Below are positions 1 to 7,017 of a stretch of DNA of 8,050 nucleotides, piece after piece (positions within the stretch are counted from its first letter, which is position 1; every line of letters starts with the position of its first letter). The notes under the pieces were generated by a model, which saw only the letters and a list, made by a program, of their open reading frames with translations, made no database searches and was not told where the DNA came from. Source of the DNA: Planctomycetota bacterium (GTDB lineage: Bacteria; Planctomycetota; UBA11346); assembly GCA_007131555.1 (NCBI GenBank), contig SLQH01000509.1, positions 1 through 8,050 of the forward strand, in the 5' to 3' direction. A program made the position numbers and the translations under genes.

Positions 1-62
1 CAGCACAACCCCGGTCGCAAGTGGGGCTTGGTGCGGGGCTTGGGGAACCGGGGCCGTTAACC

Positions 63-91
63 AAAAAACCCAGCCCGTTCTGGGCTGGGTT
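63..91 (-). terminator. Intrinsic terminator after tRNA-Asn
   Basis: Read on the minus strand, a perfect 10-bp stem (AACCCAGCCC at 67-76 on the plus strand, paired with 82-91) closes a 5-nt loop and is followed by a run of six T (63-68; the first two lie in the stem). It begins 4 nt after the encoded CCA of tRNA-Asn. This is a textbook rho-independent terminator ending the tRNA transcript. The plus-strand side lacks a T run, so it is probably one-directional. Confidence 0.9.
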
Positions 92-95
92 GGAT

Positions 96-170
96 TGGCT
101 CCCCGGGCAGGATTCGAACCTGCGACCAATTGATTAACAGTCAACTGCTCTACCGCTGAGCTACCGAGGA
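96..170 (-). tRNA. tRNA-Asn (anticodon GTT)
   Basis: The minus strand folds as a complete cloverleaf. The acceptor arm TCCTCGG (164-170) pairs with CCGGGGA (100-106) with one G-U pair. The D arm contains AGCGGTAGA, the anticodon loop is CTGTTAA, and the T arm carries the invariant TTCGAAT. The anticodon GTT lies at 136-138, giving asparagine. The discriminator base is G (99) and the 3' CCA is encoded (96-98), so CCA addition is not needed for maturation. The gene has its own promoter upstream and a strong terminator downstream, so it is an independent unit and not the tail of the ndk transcript. Confidence 0.97.
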
Positions 171-193
171 ATGTGCGGTGTTGTGGTGGGGGT

Positions 194-221
194 CTTATAC
201 GGCGGTGGGTGGGTGGTGCAA
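194..221 (-). promoter_or_regulatory. Sigma-70-type promoter for tRNA-Asn
   Basis: On the minus strand, TTGCAC (216-221) and TATAAG (194-199) are separated by 16 nt. They match the -35 and -10 consensus at 4 and 5 of 6 positions. Transcription would start near position 187, about 17 nt before the mature tRNA. The rest of the 171-390 spacer contains no gene I can support; it holds a short CAGATG/CATCTG inverted repeat (268-285) and weak pairing around 316-353 after ndk, without a T run. Confidence 0.7.
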
Positions 222-390
222 GGGGGTCTCCGGGGGCCTGTAACGAATCGTTTGATCGGGTGGCGGGCAGATGTGTGGCCATCTGGGGTTCGCGCATCAG
301 CCGTCAGGGATGCTGGCCTGGGCTCATACCTGCGCTGTTCAGCCCGGTCAGGCGATCAGCGCCGTCAAGAGTGGCTCTGCGAGGGCGGGC

Positions 391-1194
391 TCAGGTGTAC
401 ATGCAGGCCAGGGTGAGGGCATCGTCGGAATCGGAATCGGTGGCCTTGGCGTGGAGGCCGGGGTTGAGCATGGTGTTGATGAGATACTTGGCGGTGACGC
501 CGGTGAGGCTGGTACGGCTGGGACGACCGGCAACAATGTGCTCAAGGGCTTCGATGTCGCTGGTCCAGGCCAGATCGCCAACCCCAAGGATGCAATAGTC
601 GCCGGGCTGGTGTTCGGTGGCCAACTGGCCCTTGCGCCAGTAATAGTGGGTTTCACAGATGCTGGCCTGATAAGCCCGCATATAGGGCATGACATCGGCT
701 GGGCGGAACCACAGCTTGATCTCCTGCTCGGCTTCTTCGGCGGAGGCCGAGGCGTGGATCAGGTTGTCGATGCGGGCGATGAACTTTTCGCCATCATCGT
801 TGTGTTCGGTGACGATGGTGCCGAGGGCCCGCAAGGTGTTGGGGGCGCTGTCGCGGGCGATGTGGGGGTTGGTGGGGCCGGCGATGGAGCGGACCTTCTC
901 GACCGCCTGGGGACCGCAGTAGATGAGGGCGATGACCCGACGGCGGTGAGGGTCTTCCGGGTAGTGGTCACGACCGGTGATGTAGTCGATGAGATTGGGG
1001 AAGAAGGGCTTGCTGGCGTGTTCGGCGTAGTGCTCCCTGGCCAGGAGTTCGTCGACGTGGACGATCTTGGCACCGGCCAACCGCAGTCCGGTATGGGATT
1101 CGGACAGGGTCGAGAGGATGTACCCGGTCAGGGACAGCTTGAGGGCGTCCGGCTTGATGATGACCAGGGTCTGTTCGAGGGCATGGGGATCCAT
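391..1194 (-). CDS. ndk: Nucleoside diphosphate kinase, C-terminally extended
   Basis: Predicted to transfer the gamma phosphate from ATP to other nucleoside diphosphates through a phosphohistidine, supplying NTPs and dNTPs in the cytoplasm. The 267-residue product shows the family blocks in order: TLVIIKPDAL (9-18), HYAEHASKPFF (55-65), a GxTNP block (GPTNP, 106-110), an APNTLRALG block equivalent to the usual PGTIRGDFG with Arg122 kept (117-125), and NLIHASAS (144-151), where His147 is the expected active-site histidine, followed by AEQEIKLWF. Ordinary Ndk is about 140 residues. Here short insertions lie around 75-85 and 126-140, and about 100 residues follow LWF (164-267) that I cannot assign. 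The usual HGSD motif reads HASA, losing the Gly and Asp. The start was chosen at ATG 1194 because the family block begins just after it and GAGGAT lies upstream. Longer in-frame starts would run through the promoter into uup. Family assignment is firm; activity and the role of the extension are inference. Confidence 0.9.
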   Translation of the reverse strand: MDPHALEQTLVIIKPDALKLSLTGYILSTLSESHTGLRLAGAKIVHVDELLAREHYAEHASKPFFPNLIDYITGRDHYPEDPHRRRVIALIYCGPQAVEKVRSIAGPTNPHIARDSAPNTLRALGTIVTEHNDDGEKFIARIDNLIHASASAEEAEQEIKLWFRPADVMPYMRAYQASICETHYYWRKGQLATEHQPGDYCILGVGDLAWTSDIEALEHIVAGRPSRTSLTGVTAKYLINTMLNPGLHAKATDSDSDDALTLACMYT

Positions 1195-1221
1195 GGGATG
1201 ACATCCTCGCTGGGGCGAAGC

Positions 1222-1248
1222 ATTATGGGGAACAAACGACCGAGTCAA
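1222..1248 (-). promoter_or_regulatory. Probable promoter for ndk
   Basis: In the 86-nt gap between uup and ndk, the minus strand carries TTGACT (1243-1248) and CATAAT (1222-1227), each 5 of 6 to consensus, with a 15-nt spacer that is slightly short. Transcription would start near 1215, giving a leader of about 20 nt that contains the GAGGAT ribosome-binding site. The upstream side includes the palindrome GTGAGTCAC (1252-1260), which could be a regulator site but is too short to claim. Confidence 0.55.
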
Positions 1249-1280
1249 TGTGTGAGTCACCGGAGCCGCCGCCTGGAGGC

Positions 1281-3083
1281 TCAACCTTCGCGGGCACTCA
1301 AGTCCTCCCAACGAGCGTAGAGTCCGTCGATGGTATCCTGCAGGGCCTGGATGTCGGCACTGAGGCTGAGCAGGGCCTGGGGATCGGTGCCGATGACCGG
1401 GTCCTGGCTGCGCTGTTCCAGGGCGGCCAGGCGGGCCTCGGCCCGTTCGATGCGCTCCGGCAGGCCGCGCAACTCCTTCTGTTCGGGCCAGGTGAGGGCC
1501 GGCGCAGCCGGACCGGCCGCAGCAACGGCGGGCCCTGGATCAGCCGCCTGGGCCGCCGCCTGCCGGCCCCGGGCCTGTTCCCACTGCTGCATGTCGGCCA
1601 CCGGCCAGGCGGCTCCCTGGCCGTCGAGGGCGATGAGCTGGTCGCAGACCCGGTCGAGCAGGAAGCGGTCATGGGTGATGAGGACCACGGCGCCGGGAAA
1701 GTCCAGCAGGGCCTCCTCCAGGACCTCCAGCGAGGGGATGTCGAGGTCATTGGTGGGTTCGTCAAGGAGCAGGAGGTCGGCCGGTTGCAGCATCAGCAGG
1801 GCGATCAGCAGGCGGGCCTGTTCGCCACCGGACAGGCTGGCGACCGGCTGGTCGAGCTGGTGGCCGCCGAACAGGAAGCGCCGGGCGTAGGCGGCGATGT
1901 GCATGCTGCCCCCGCCCCAGGCCACCTGGTCGCCCTGGGGGCAGAGGGTGCGGCGCAGGCTGCGCTGCGGGTCAAGGTCGCGCCGGTCCTGGCTGAAGGT
2001 GGCCAGACGCAGGCCGTGGGCGTGACGCAGGCGGCCGCAGTCGGGGGCCAGGGTTCCGGCCAGGACCTGCATCAGGGTGGTCTTGCCGCTGCCATTGAGG
2101 CCGATCAGGCCGAGGCAGCAGCCCGGAGCCAGGGTGCAGTCGAGATCGGCGAAGATCGTCTTGTCACCGTATGACTTGGCGATCCCCTCGGCCACCACCA
2201 GCTCATTGCCACGGCGGCCGGTGGCTTGGAAGTCGAAGTCAGGACTGCGCTGACCGGCGGCGTTGCGGCGCTGGACCGCCGCCAGATCACTGCGCAGGAC
2301 CTCGGCCTGGCGGATGCGGGCTACGGCCTTGGTGGTCCGGGCCTTGGGCCGCCGGGCCAGCCAGGCGTCTTCGCGCCGCAAGCGGTTGGCCAGGCGCTGC
2401 TGGGTGGCCCGCTGGCCGTCCAGGAAGACCTCACGGGCGTTGACGAAGCCCCGGTAGTCGCCGGGATGCTGGAACAGCCCGGCCGGATAACAGGCCCCCA
2501 GCTCGACCATCCGCCCGACCACCCGGTCCAGGAACCAACGGTCATGGGAGATGATCACCACCGCACAGCGCAGGCCCTGGAGGCGCTCCTGCAGGCTCCA
2601 GATGGCCGACAGATCGAGATGGTTGGTGGGTTCATCGAGCAGCAGCAGGTCGGGGTCGGTGATGAGCCCCACGGCGATGGCCACCCGCTTGCGCCACCCG
2701 CCCGAGAGCTGGCCGATGGGCTGGTCGGCGATGGCCGCCAAGTCATGGGCCTCCAGGGCCGCGATGACCGCCGGCGAGCAGTCCCCGCCGGCCTCACGAC
2801 CGCCCGGCTGGGCCGCCGCCAGCAGTTCGCGGGCGGTGGTCTCGGGGGCGAAGGTCTCGTCCTGGGCGACCAGGGCCACATGGGGATCGCCATGGGCCAC
2901 CCGGCGGCCGGTCTCGGGGCTGATGAGCCCGGCGATGATCCGCAGCAGGGTGCTCTTGCCCGAACCGTTGGCCCCGATCAGCCCCAGGCGTTCACCGGCG
3001 CGCACCGTCAGGTCGAGGTGTTCGAACAGTGCTTCGGCCCCGTAGCTGTGGCCGACCTCGGACAGGCAGATGAGGTCAGGCAT
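1281..3083 (-). CDS. uup: ABC-F family ATPase, Uup-like
   Basis: A soluble tandem-ATPase protein of the ABC-F family, which acts on ribosomes or nucleic acids and not in membrane transport; no membrane segments are present. The 600-residue product has two complete ATPase cassettes. The first has Walker A GANGSGKST (37-45), signature LSGGW (126-130), Walker B LLLLDEPTNHLD (146-157) and H-loop SHD (179-181). The second has GLNGSGKTT (328-336), LSGGE (417-421), LLLLDEPTNDLD (437-448) and THD (470-472). The linker with WLARRPKART (241-250) and a C-terminal coiled-coil-like segment (about 532-597) fit Uup better than EttA or Re-type resistance proteins. An Ala/Pro-rich hinge (about 508-530) precedes the coiled coil. 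The ATG overlaps the cobB stop by 8 nt (ATGCCTGA) and no clear Shine-Dalgarno precedes it, so translation is probably coupled to cobB. Family assignment is firm; the Uup subgroup is likely. Confidence 0.93.
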   Translation of the reverse strand: MPDLICLSEVGHSYGAEALFEHLDLTVRAGERLGLIGANGSGKSTLLRIIAGLISPETGRRVAHGDPHVALVAQDETFAPETTARELLAAAQPGGREAGGDCSPAVIAALEAHDLAAIADQPIGQLSGGWRKRVAIAVGLITDPDLLLLDEPTNHLDLSAIWSLQERLQGLRCAVVIISHDRWFLDRVVGRMVELGACYPAGLFQHPGDYRGFVNAREVFLDGQRATQQRLANRLRREDAWLARRPKARTTKAVARIRQAEVLRSDLAAVQRRNAAGQRSPDFDFQATGRRGNELVVAEGIAKSYGDKTIFADLDCTLAPGCCLGLIGLNGSGKTTLMQVLAGTLAPDCGRLRHAHGLRLATFSQDRRDLDPQRSLRRTLCPQGDQVAWGGGSMHIAAYARRFLFGGHQLDQPVASLSGGEQARLLIALLMLQPADLLLLDEPTNDLDIPSLEVLEEALLDFPGAVVLITHDRFLLDRVCDQLIALDGQGAAWPVADMQQWEQARGRQAAAQAADPGPAVAAAGPAAPALTWPEQKELRGLPERIERAEARLAALEQRSQDPVIGTDPQALLSLSADIQALQDTIDGLYARWEDLSAREG

Positions 3084-3894
3084 CGGGCGGGGTGGGGTCG
3101 ATAGCGGTACTGGAGCGGCTGCGCATCAGCGAACTGGTCATCAGATCGATCAGGGCCGGGAGGATCTCACAGGCGCTGCCACGCAGCGACAAGCAGCCGT
3201 CCATGCCGCTCAAGGGCGTGGCGGTGGCGTTGATCTCGACCACCGGATGGCCCGCCAGCAGCATCTCCGGGGCGATGGCCGCCACCGGCTGGACCAGGCT
3301 GGAGCTGCCGACCACCAGGCAGGCGTCGGCGGCGAAGCCCTCGATTCGCTCGACCTCGTCGGCCGGCAGCGGCTCGCCGAACCACACCGATCCCGGCCGC
3401 ACCGGGGCCCCGCAGCGCGGGCAGGGCAGGAAGCTGAGACCGTTGTCCTCGCTGTCGCGTGACCGCCAGCCGCAGGCGGCTGCGCAGGCGGTGTCGTACA
3501 GGCTGCCATGGAGGTGGACCACATCGGCCACTGCCGCCCGTTCCAGCAGATCATCCTCGTTGGTGGTGGCCACCAGGACCCGGCGCGGGGCCGGGGTGCA
3601 GCGCTGGAGCAGGGCCAGGGAGCGCTGACCGGCGTGCGGCTGACAGGCCGCGACCTGTTCACGCCGTTCCCGGTACCAGCGCCAGACCAGCTCCGGATCG
3701 CGGGCGAAGGCCTGACGACTGGCCAGGTCCTCGACCCGGTAGCGCTGCCACAGGCCGTCAGCATCACGGAAGGTCGGCACCCCGGCATCAGCGCTGCTGC
3801 CGGCCCCGGTGATGACCAACAGACGCCGCCGCCCGCCCAGGCGGTCGGCAGCGCGGGCCAGCTGGCCGGTTACGGAATGGTCGGGATCCATCAT
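3076..3894 (-). CDS. cobB: Sir2-family NAD-dependent protein deacylase
   Basis: Predicted to remove acyl groups from lysines, consuming NAD+ and releasing nicotinamide and O-acyl-ADP-ribose. The 272-residue product has the Rossmann motif GAGSSADAGVPTFR (30-43), TTNEDDL (110-116), catalytic His129 in HLHG, four zinc-ligand cysteines as two CxxC-like pairs (137/141 and 158/161), WFGEPLP (171-177), GSSSLVQP (196-203) and VEIN (219-222). Tyr74 and Arg77 in WYRER match the YxxR pair typical of class III (SIRT5/CobB-like) sirtuins, suggesting desuccinylase or demalonylase activity. Two oddities lie in the core: NID is NED, and the usual His of the DDLHERAG-type block is Leu. The start was placed at ATG 3894, which overlaps the holB stop as ATGA. 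The next ATG (3891) is better spaced from a GGAG (3898-3901), and an upstream GTG at 3906 is less likely. It sits between holB and uup in an overlapping cluster. Confidence 0.9.
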   Translation of the reverse strand: MMDPDHSVTGQLARAADRLGGRRRLLVITGAGSSADAGVPTFRDADGLWQRYRVEDLASRQAFARDPELVWRWYRERREQVAACQPHAGQRSLALLQRCTPAPRRVLVATTNEDDLLERAAVADVVHLHGSLYDTACAAACGWRSRDSEDNGLSFLPCPRCGAPVRPGSVWFGEPLPADEVERIEGFAADACLVVGSSSLVQPVAAIAPEMLLAGHPVVEINATATPLSGMDGCLSLRGSACEILPALIDLMTSSLMRSRSSTAIDPTPPDA

Positions 3895-4832
3895 CGGCTC
3901 CGGCACACGCCCAGGCCCTCGACCACCAGACGCACCGGCAGGTAGTGAGCCAGATCACGACGCAGTTCCAGGACCGTCTCGATGGCCGCCACCGCCGCCT
4001 CAGAAGCGGAGCCGCGCAGGTCCTGGCGCAGGTCCTGCAACAGGCCCTCCAGCCACAGATCGAGGATGCGACGTTGTTCTTGATTGCGCTCGGTGCCCTG
4101 ACGCCGGGTCCGGGTGACCTTGTCAAGGGCCGCGATGACATCATTGACGACCTGGATGTCAAAGCCCTGTTCAAGGAGCGAACGCAGAGCCGACAGGGGA
4201 ATGTCAGCAACCACGCCTCCCAAGGCCCCTCGATGACTACCCCCGCCCATGGTGGCCATGCGCCGGGCCGGGCCCTGATCAAGGCCCTGGGACACCAACA
4301 GCCGCTGCAGTTCATCTACCGTCAACGGAGTCAGGCGATAGATCTGGCTACGACTGCGGATGGTCGGCAGCAGGCCTGAGGCATGACCGGTGGTCATCAT
4401 GAAGCGGACCCCGGCCGGAGGCTCCTCAAGGACCTTGAGCAGGGCATTGGCCGATTCATGACGCAGGCGCTCGACACTGGGAATGATGAAGACCCGGCCT
4501 CCGGCCATCAAGGGGCTCTGCCAGACCTGCTCTATGACCTGTTCACGAATGGTCTTCACATCCAGGCCGACCAGACTGGCGGCATCAGGCAACTGGACCA
4601 GATCAGGATGATCGCCCTGCATCACCAGTCGACAGGACTGGCAAGCGCCACAGGCATCGCCATCCTGGCGCTGCAGGCACAGCAGGGCCTGCGACAGGGC
4701 CTCGGCCAGGGTACGGCGCCCGATGCCCGGTCGACCCTCAAAGATGATCGTCTGGGGAACGGCATCGGCGGCCAGCAGCCGACTGACGACACGGATGGTT
4801 CCCTGATGGCCGATCACGTCGGCAAGACGCAT
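3891..4832 (-). CDS. holB: DNA polymerase III delta' subunit (clamp loader)
   Basis: The delta' subunit of the clamp-loader complex, an AAA+ protein that helps load the sliding clamp for replication. The 313-residue product starts with the family-typical VIGHQ (6-10), has a P-loop region GRPGIGRRT (33-41), a zinc module with Cys52, Cys61, Cys64 and Cys67, then HPDL (75-78), a sensor/core block NALLKVLEEPP (129-139), and an arginine-finger motif IRSRSQ (158-163; SRS replaces the usual SRC, Arg161 retained). The C-terminal helical collar domain (about 205-313) is weakly conserved, as usual. The P-loop lysine is Arg, so ATP binding is probably lost or weak, as accepted for several delta' proteins. 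GGAGG lies 7 nt before ATG 4832. The stop overlaps cobB by 4 nt, and the upstream gene ends 27 nt before the start, so it is probably in one transcript with both. Confidence 0.92.
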   Translation of the reverse strand: MRLADVIGHQGTIRVVSRLLAADAVPQTIIFEGRPGIGRRTLAEALSQALLCLQRQDGDACGACQSCRLVMQGDHPDLVQLPDAASLVGLDVKTIREQVIEQVWQSPLMAGGRVFIIPSVERLRHESANALLKVLEEPPAGVRFMMTTGHASGLLPTIRSRSQIYRLTPLTVDELQRLLVSQGLDQGPARRMATMGGGSHRGALGGVVADIPLSALRSLLEQGFDIQVVNDVIAALDKVTRTRRQGTERNQEQRRILDLWLEGLLQDLRQDLRGSASEAAVAAIETVLELRRDLAHYLPVRLVVEGLGVCRSR

Positions 4833-4859
4833 GGACTGCCTCCGCGATCAGACGGTGGT

Positions 4860-6530
4860 TCATGGCCCAGTGGAACGATAGATCTCGCCGGGCTTGGTCA
4901 ACTCCTCGGCCCAGACTATTCTGGCATCGGCCAGGAACATGCCGTAACGACGCCCCTGGGGCATGCTCAGGGGCTGCGAGGTGGTCAGCAACACGGTGGA
5001 GCCGCGCTGCTCACCGATCGGGCGATTGTAGGCGAACGGAGCCCCGGTCACCACGCAGTGGAAGCGGTTGTAGACATTGCGATCAGGCACCGCCCCCCGC
5101 ATCCACAGATCATCAAGGGTGCGTGGCCATTGCTCCTGGCTCTGATGGAAGGACAACAGGGTGCGACCAATGGCATCGAGCATATGCTGGGTCTCAGTGG
5201 GATCTCCGTTGCGACGGGGGCTCCAATTGGGATTCTCGTACTCGGGAGTACCAAGGTTGCGATTGACGATGGCGTGCAGCAATTCGCGATCACGACCGGC
5301 GATGGTGCCATCATGATCGACTTGACCACGCAGAGACAGCATCTGGTCTTCAGCCCGCCAGGCGATCAGCAGCGGCATGGCCGCCTCGATCGATGGCACC
5401 TTGCCGGCATCGCGCAGTTCAGCGCGAATACGTGGCTGGGTCTCCTCAAGCTGGGTCAGGGCCAGATACCATTCATAGGCCTGATTGAGACGCCCGGCCC
5501 GACGATGGCACTCGGCAATGGTGAACAAGATCTCCAACATGCGCGGCCGAGCGATGGCCTCTTCAGCCAGGGCCTGGGTCAACTGCTGGGCGGCGATATC
5601 CAGAAAGCCGATATAGTCCTGCTCGATGAGATTGCGACGACTGCGCATCAGTCCGCGCAAGGTGAAATGCTTTTCGTTGTCATCGAAGCGCCGCTCCATG
5701 GCCGCCATGACATCACGCACCTTGTGCAGATCACCATGGCGCAACTCCAGACCAAGCAGCATGCTGCCGGCCACGAAATAGGCCTCATCAGTCAGGCGAC
5801 GACGAGCGAATATGCGGCGATAGACATCCGTCCATTTGTCGAGGTCAAAGCGCTCACCTTCAATGATGTGGCGCTGGAGGTGGCTGTTGACCTCTTCGAT
5901 GCCACCGCGCAGGTTGCTATGGATGATCGGCAGATTGCAGCGCACCCGCACCGCCCAGGCACCCATCAAGGCCACGCGACCCTGAAAGGCCGCCGGAAAA
6001 TTGCGCCTGCTGTAGCACATCAAGGCGTAGCGATAACGCCGCTCGATGGGGATGCTGTCCTGCGGGATCACCCAGTCCTGGCGATCGGGAAAGGACCGGC
6101 CCTGGGCCCGGGCGCGGCGCGCCTCGCGGGAATAGAGACGATCCCGGTCAGTGACCCACTCGTCATTGAAACCATGACGTGACGTCAACCATCGACGGAA
6201 GTCGTCATCAAGGGGCTGGATGAAACGACCATTGGGGCCCCATTCAGAGGCCAGGGCACTGAAATAGGTATGGGGATCAGTGATGATGAAGTAGTCGTAC
6301 TCACTCAATCCCGACGAATGGCGGCAGCCATCAATATCGGTGCCCATGTCCGGGCCACCCTCATCACCCAGAGCCCGCGAACGGTCACCACGGATCGGGA
6401 TGGTAGCAGCCTGGAACGGCTTGTTGACGATCGGCGAATAGAACGTGCGTGGCTCAACCTGCTGGGCCGCAAACAGCGGACTGATTGCGGCGAGTAGCAG
6501 GAGCAGACGCAGCGGCGACGTCAACGACAT
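4860..6530 (-). CDS. Predicted exported protein, DUF2225-like with pseudopilin-like tail
   Basis: Function unknown. The 556-residue product opens with a Sec-type signal peptide: Arg8, a hydrophobic core LLLLLAAISPLF (9-20), and a likely cut after FAA (20-22). Residues 29-94 recall the N-terminus of DUF2225-type proteins (YSPIVNKPF, then DIDGCRHSSG and YDYFIITDPHTYFSAL), but the CxxC zinc knuckles usual there are replaced; only Cys69 remains. The middle (about 165-400) is helical and TPR-like, with AYEWYLALTQ (351-360) preceded by AECHRRAGRLNQ. The end (about 449-545) resembles the C-terminal part of pseudopilin-like proteins: LDAIGRTLLSFHQSQEQWP, RFHCVVTG, and GRRYGMFLADARIVW. No obvious catalytic motif is visible. 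The start at ATG 6530 is supported by AGGGAGGTG a few nt upstream. It lies 92 nt downstream of rplU and 27 nt upstream of holB. That it is a real gene is near certain; the domain resemblances come from memory and need profile searches. Confidence 0.8.
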   Translation of the reverse strand: MSLTSPLRLLLLLAAISPLFAAQQVEPRTFYSPIVNKPFQAATIPIRGDRSRALGDEGGPDMGTDIDGCRHSSGLSEYDYFIITDPHTYFSALASEWGPNGRFIQPLDDDFRRWLTSRHGFNDEWVTDRDRLYSREARRARAQGRSFPDRQDWVIPQDSIPIERRYRYALMCYSRRNFPAAFQGRVALMGAWAVRVRCNLPIIHSNLRGGIEEVNSHLQRHIIEGERFDLDKWTDVYRRIFARRRLTDEAYFVAGSMLLGLELRHGDLHKVRDVMAAMERRFDDNEKHFTLRGLMRSRRNLIEQDYIGFLDIAAQQLTQALAEEAIARPRMLEILFTIAECHRRAGRLNQAYEWYLALTQLEETQPRIRAELRDAGKVPSIEAAMPLLIAWRAEDQMLSLRGQVDHDGTIAGRDRELLHAIVNRNLGTPEYENPNWSPRRNGDPTETQHMLDAIGRTLLSFHQSQEQWPRTLDDLWMRGAVPDRNVYNRFHCVVTGAPFAYNRPIGEQRGSTVLLTTSQPLSMPQGRRYGMFLADARIVWAEELTKPGEIYRSTGP

Positions 6531-6622
6531 GACACACCTCCCTAGCAGGGCTTGACGCCACCCATGGCCGCATCTTTCCGACCCCGGCAGGTCAAGCGGT
6601 CTGTCCGTCTGACACGCGCCGT

Positions 6623-6931
6623 TCAGGAGATCTCAACCACTTCAACGGTGGTCTGATCGGCACGGAAACCAACCCGACGCCGACTGTCCTTGCGACGCTT
6701 GTAGGTACCGGCGATGCCCTTGCGGCCGCGGGTATGGGCGACCACCCGCAAAACAGCCTTGCGACCCTCTACAAAGGGACTGCCGACGGTGGCCTGACCA
6801 TCGTCGCACAGAAACAACACTGGTGCCTCGATACTGGCCCCCGGCTCAAGGCTGGCAGCCCGGTCAAGCACCAGACGAGCACCGACTTCGGCCCGATATT
6901 GACGACCACGATCGGAAATGATTGCGTACAT
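6623..6931 (-). CDS. rplU: 50S ribosomal protein L21
   Basis: Large-subunit ribosomal protein that binds 23S rRNA. The 102-residue product, close to the usual length of about 103, begins MYAIISDRGRQYRAEVG and carries VGSPFVEGRKA and YKRRKDSRRRVGFR, the conserved basic L21 block. ATG 6931 was chosen because GAAAGG (6941-6946) lies 9 nt upstream; an in-frame ATG at 6940 would abut that site directly, and the much longer upstream frame is not coding. The usual partner rpmA (L27) is not next to it: the downstream gene is the exported protein above. The leader contains strong hairpins (6964-6994 and 7018-7047) and is divergent from the toxin-antitoxin genes. Confidence 0.95.
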   Translation of the reverse strand: MYAIISDRGRQYRAEVGARLVLDRAASLEPGASIEAPVLFLCDDGQATVGSPFVEGRKAVLRVVAHTRGRKGIAGTYKRRKDSRRRVGFRADQTTVEVVEIS

Positions 6932-6940
6932 GTCTGACAT

Positions 6941-6946
6941 CCTTTC
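6941..6946 (-). promoter_or_regulatory. Ribosome-binding site deciding the rplU start
   Basis: GAAAGG on the minus strand. It is 9 nt before ATG 6931 and directly adjacent to the alternative ATG at 6940, so it favours the MYAII start over MSDMYAII. Confidence 0.6.
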
Positions 6947-6963
6947 GAGCCACTGGCCGCAAC

Positions 6964-6994
6964 AGCCTTCTCCCGGGCAGCGCGGGGGAAGGCT
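6964..6994 (-). promoter_or_regulatory. Hairpin in the rplU leader
   Basis: A 12-bp stem with one G-U pair (6964-6975 with 6983-6994) and a 7-nt loop. Read as rplU leader RNA it ends about 18 nt before the GAAAGG site. It has no U run on the minus side, so it is not a classical terminator. A control element for L21 synthesis is possible (inference). Plus-strand reading gives a stem followed by the moderately T-rich stretch TTCTATCATCGTTCTTC, so a weak plus-strand terminator is an alternative. Confidence 0.5.
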
Positions 6995-7017
6995 TCTATC
7001 ATCGTTCTTCAGCCGTG

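Noticed and set aside
1..60. Possible 3' end of a plus-strand gene (19 open codons ending in TAA at 58-60)
   Set aside because: Sixty bases without a stop are expected by chance in GC-rich DNA, and the peptide is not recognisable. GGGGCTTGG repeated at 23-31 and 35-43 is too short to interpret.
391..1311. 306-codon version of ndk starting at 1311
   Set aside because: It would read through the promoter-like elements and into the uup coding end; the family block and ribosome-binding site support ATG 1194.
271..3104. Long plus-strand frames (271-1320, 1248-2174, 2226-3104)
   Set aside because: They mirror ndk and uup on the opposite strand, are Gly/Gln/Ala-biased, and show no domain motifs.
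4383..6182. 599-codon open frame on the plus strand
   Set aside because: It lies opposite holB and the exported-protein gene, both of which have recognisable domains, ribosome-binding sites or a signal peptide. Its translation is low-complexity (Gly/Gln/His-rich) and matches no family; such antisense frames are common in GC-rich DNA.
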